DNA of 35,431 bases from Streptomyces aurantiacus JA 4570 (lineage in GTDB: Bacteria > Actinomycetota > Actinomycetes > Streptomycetales > Streptomycetaceae), in contig NZ_AOPZ01000485.1 of assembly GCF_000414115.1 (NCBI RefSeq), positions 1 through 35,431 of the forward strand, given 5' to 3'. The position numbers were made by a program, and so were the translations under genes. The notes below the pieces were generated by a model. The model did not search any database. It had not been told where the DNA came from and saw nothing but the letters and a program-made list of their open reading frames with translations. Of the stretch, positions 33,714-35,431 are shown piece by piece (position 1 is the stretch's first letter; every line of letters starts with the position of its first letter).

Positions 33714-35431
33714 TCAGCCCAGATCGAGCACATTGGGCAGGCCGAGCCGGTACCGGAGGCGGTCGTGGCGCCGGAGGCCCTCGATCTCCGGGGCCCGGTA
33801 CATGGGTGTCACCTCGCACCTCTTGTGGTCCGAGCCGACCCGGTCGAGCAGGGCGTTCACCGCCTGACGGGCCGCGGCGTTCGCGCCCTCCATGGTGGCC
33901 AGGTCGATGTCGACCGACACATAGTCGCCCGCGAGATAGAGATTGGGGATCTTCGTGTCGGCCGACGGGCGGTTGTGCAGGGTGCCCACCGGGTGGATCA
34001 GGAGTTCGTCCTCGTTGGTCGGGTTCGGGCCGCCGATGCCGTCGACGCCCGGGTCGAGGAACCACGAGTGCAGCTTCGCGTCGCTCAGGACCGTCTTGCC
34101 GGTGTCGTTCAGGGACGCCTTCAGCTGCGCCCACACCTCGCGCGCCACCTCGTCGCGCGTGCACTGCTTGGCGGTCTTGCCGTACAGCATCCCCGGCTTG
34201 TCCCACTCGGATATGTCCACCGACAGACAGTCCACCGCCGTGCCGTCGCCGTACTCCGCGGGGAAGTCGCGGCCCTTCCAGTGCGCGGCCTGCGCGATGC
34301 CGGTGAGCGACCAGGGCGAGTCGATGCAGTTGAAGTGGCCCTCGACGGTCCCCGGGCGCTCCGTGAGGTAGAACTGGATGCCCGTCATCCAGTCCGTCTC
34401 GAGCTTGTCGCAGCGCGCCAACTGCGGGTCGGCCGCCTTGAGTTCACGGCTCCACGTCTTACGCGCGTGTTCCACCGGCATGGCCTGTACGTAGTGGTCG
34501 GCGACGACGTCCTCGCGCTTGCCGTCGGGGTTCTCGACGACCGTCTTGGTGATCCGGCCGCCGCCGTAGGCCAGTTCGCGCACCGTCCAGCCGATGCGGA
34601 AGGTGACGCCCAGGGACTTCAGGTGCGTCACCCACGGGTCGATCCACGCCTCGTTGGTCGGCGCGTTCAGGATGCGGTCGGGCGGGCCGTCCGCGCCGCG
34701 CCCCAGCGCGTTGAACACGAACGCCTCGCCCAGCGAGCCGACCGTGCGGGTGCTCGCCACCTCGGCCTTCGTCGCCACGATGTTGCGGGTCACGCCGATG
34801 GCCAGAATGCGCTGGTAGTCCTTCGACATCTGCTCCGCGCGCACGAACTTCCACCACGGCGTCGACTCCCAGTCGTCGTCGCGGCGCTCGTCGCAGCTGG
34901 TGAGGAAGACCAGGGCGCGGTTCACGAAGTACGCGACCTCGTGGGCGGGGATGCTGGTGGCCGTGTCGAGCAGGGCGGTCAGCGCGCGGGCGATGTCGTC
35001 CTTGGTGAGCCGGGCCGGGTCGCCCGTGTGCTGCGGGATCGGCAGCCGGATGTCCTCGCGGCCGCCCGCCCGGGCGAAGCTCATCTCCGGCGGGCTGACC
35101 AGGTTGTCCCAGACGCCGTTCGCGTTCCCCGGGAACGGGATGCGGCGCATGGTGTCCGGCAGGTTGTGATAGATGCCCGGGATGAAGCGGAACCCGTGCT
35201 CCCCCGGGAGCGGCCTGCGGTTGCCCTTCGCGCTGTTCGGTACGTCCATGCTGCGGGCCTTGCCGCCCAGCGCGCGGCGCTCGTACACCGTCACGGCGAA
35301 GCCGCGTTCCGCGAGCTCGTGGGCGGCGGTCAGGCCCGCGACGCCGCCGCCGAGGACGGCGACCGCCTTGCCTGCGCGGGGGGCGGGGTCGGCGGCGCGG
35401 GCCGGGGCCGACAGGGCCCCGACGCCCAGCG
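33714..35431 (-). CDS. Tat-type FAD-dependent amine-oxidase/phytoene-desaturase-like oxidoreductase, 5' cut by window edge
   Basis: At least 570 residues. The frame runs to the right edge, with part of a signal sequence (LGVGALSAPARAADPAPRAGKAVAVLGG) before the FAD-binding loop GGGVAGLTAAHELAERG at about 35340-35390. VYERRALGGKARS and the C-terminal NLYLAGDYVSVDIDLATMEGANAAARQAVNALL are typical of the carotenoid/squalene desaturase fold. It resembles proteins named hydroxysqualene dehydroxylase or isorenieratene-synthase-like, but the substrate is not shown. The start lies beyond the window. Confidence 0.85.
   Translation of the reverse strand, partial: LGVGALSAPARAADPAPRAGKAVAVLGGGVAGLTAAHELAERGFAVTVYERRALGGKARSMDVPNSAKGNRRPLPGEHGFRFIPGIYHNLPDTMRRIPFPGNANGVWDNLVSPPEMSFARAGGREDIRLPIPQHTGDPARLTKDDIARALTALLDTATSIPAHEVAYFVNRALVFLTSCDERRDDDWESTPWWKFVRAEQMSKDYQRILAIGVTRNIVATKAEVASTRTVGSLGEAFVFNALGRGADGPPDRILNAPTNEAWIDPWVTHLKSLGVTFRIGWTVRELAYGGGRITKTVVENPDGKREDVVADHYVQAMPVEHARKTWSRELKAADPQLARCDKLETDWMTGIQFYLTERPGTVEGHFNCIDSPWSLTGIAQAAHWKGRDFPAEYGDGTAVDCLSVDISEWDKPGMLYGKTAKQCTRDEVAREVWAQLKASLNDTGKTVLSDAKLHSWFLDPGVDGIGGPNPTNEDELLIHPVGTLHNRPSADTKIPNLYLAGDYVSVDIDLATMEGANAAARQAVNALLDRVGSDHKRCEVTPMYRAPEIEGLRRHDRLRYRLGLPNVLDLG

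Overview
The window is high-GC actinobacterial chromosome, most likely Streptomyces. The signs are very GC-rich third codon positions, many GTG starts, chains of 1-4 nt gene overlaps, DUF2510 domains, a PcaV-type MarR repressor, and dispersed intergenic elements ending in CGGACGGGCT. No rRNA, tRNA, CRISPR array, transposase or phage gene was seen. Gene assignments rest on motifs, remembered family features and gene order; no database search was run.

Left part (1-12.2 kb), mixed housekeeping and accessory genes: a thioredoxin-like [2Fe-2S] protein (possibly cut by the left edge), an FBP/FusB zinc-finger protein behind a 9-bp tandem repeat, a quinone-reductase-like oxidoreductase, a Tat-exported phosphocholine-specific phospholipase C, a DUF2510/LURP-one protein, a coupled PAP2 phosphatase and DMT transporter facing a TetR regulator across a perfect 20-bp inverted repeat, a DUF2510 membrane protein, AnmK and an MFS exporter.

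Centre (12.2-25.6 kb), a cluster closely resembling the mycobacterial KstR2 regulon for steroid C/D-ring (HIP) breakdown: FadE32- and FadE31-like acyl-CoA dehydrogenases, IpdF-like SDR, KstR2-like TetR repressor, FadA6-like thiolase, IpdC-like flavin oxidoreductase, IpdB and IpdA, EchA20-like crotonase, and two SDRs resembling Rv3549c/Rv3548c. Both divergent promoters of the cluster (fadE31/ipdF and echA20/SDR) carry a match to the KstR2 box AnCAAGnnCTTGnT, so one repressor in the cluster could control all four transcription units. A large LAL-type AAA/TPR protein lacking the usual C-terminal LuxR HTH sits inside the cluster. FadD3 and FadE30 are not in the window.

Right part (25.6-35.4 kb): a SulP anion transporter with a small secreted protein upstream, then a five-gene overlapping operon pcaI-pcaJ-pcaH-pcaG-pcaB for protocatechuate breakdown, divergent from a PcaV-type repressor. 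pcaF and pcaL, normally part of this operon in Streptomyces, are absent here. A DUF3048 lipoprotein and a Tat-type FAD oxidoreductase cut by the right edge end the window.

The most interesting points are the two KstR2 boxes framing the steroid cluster, the HTH-less LAL protein inside it, the tandem repeat arrays between and inside genes, and the incomplete pca operon.
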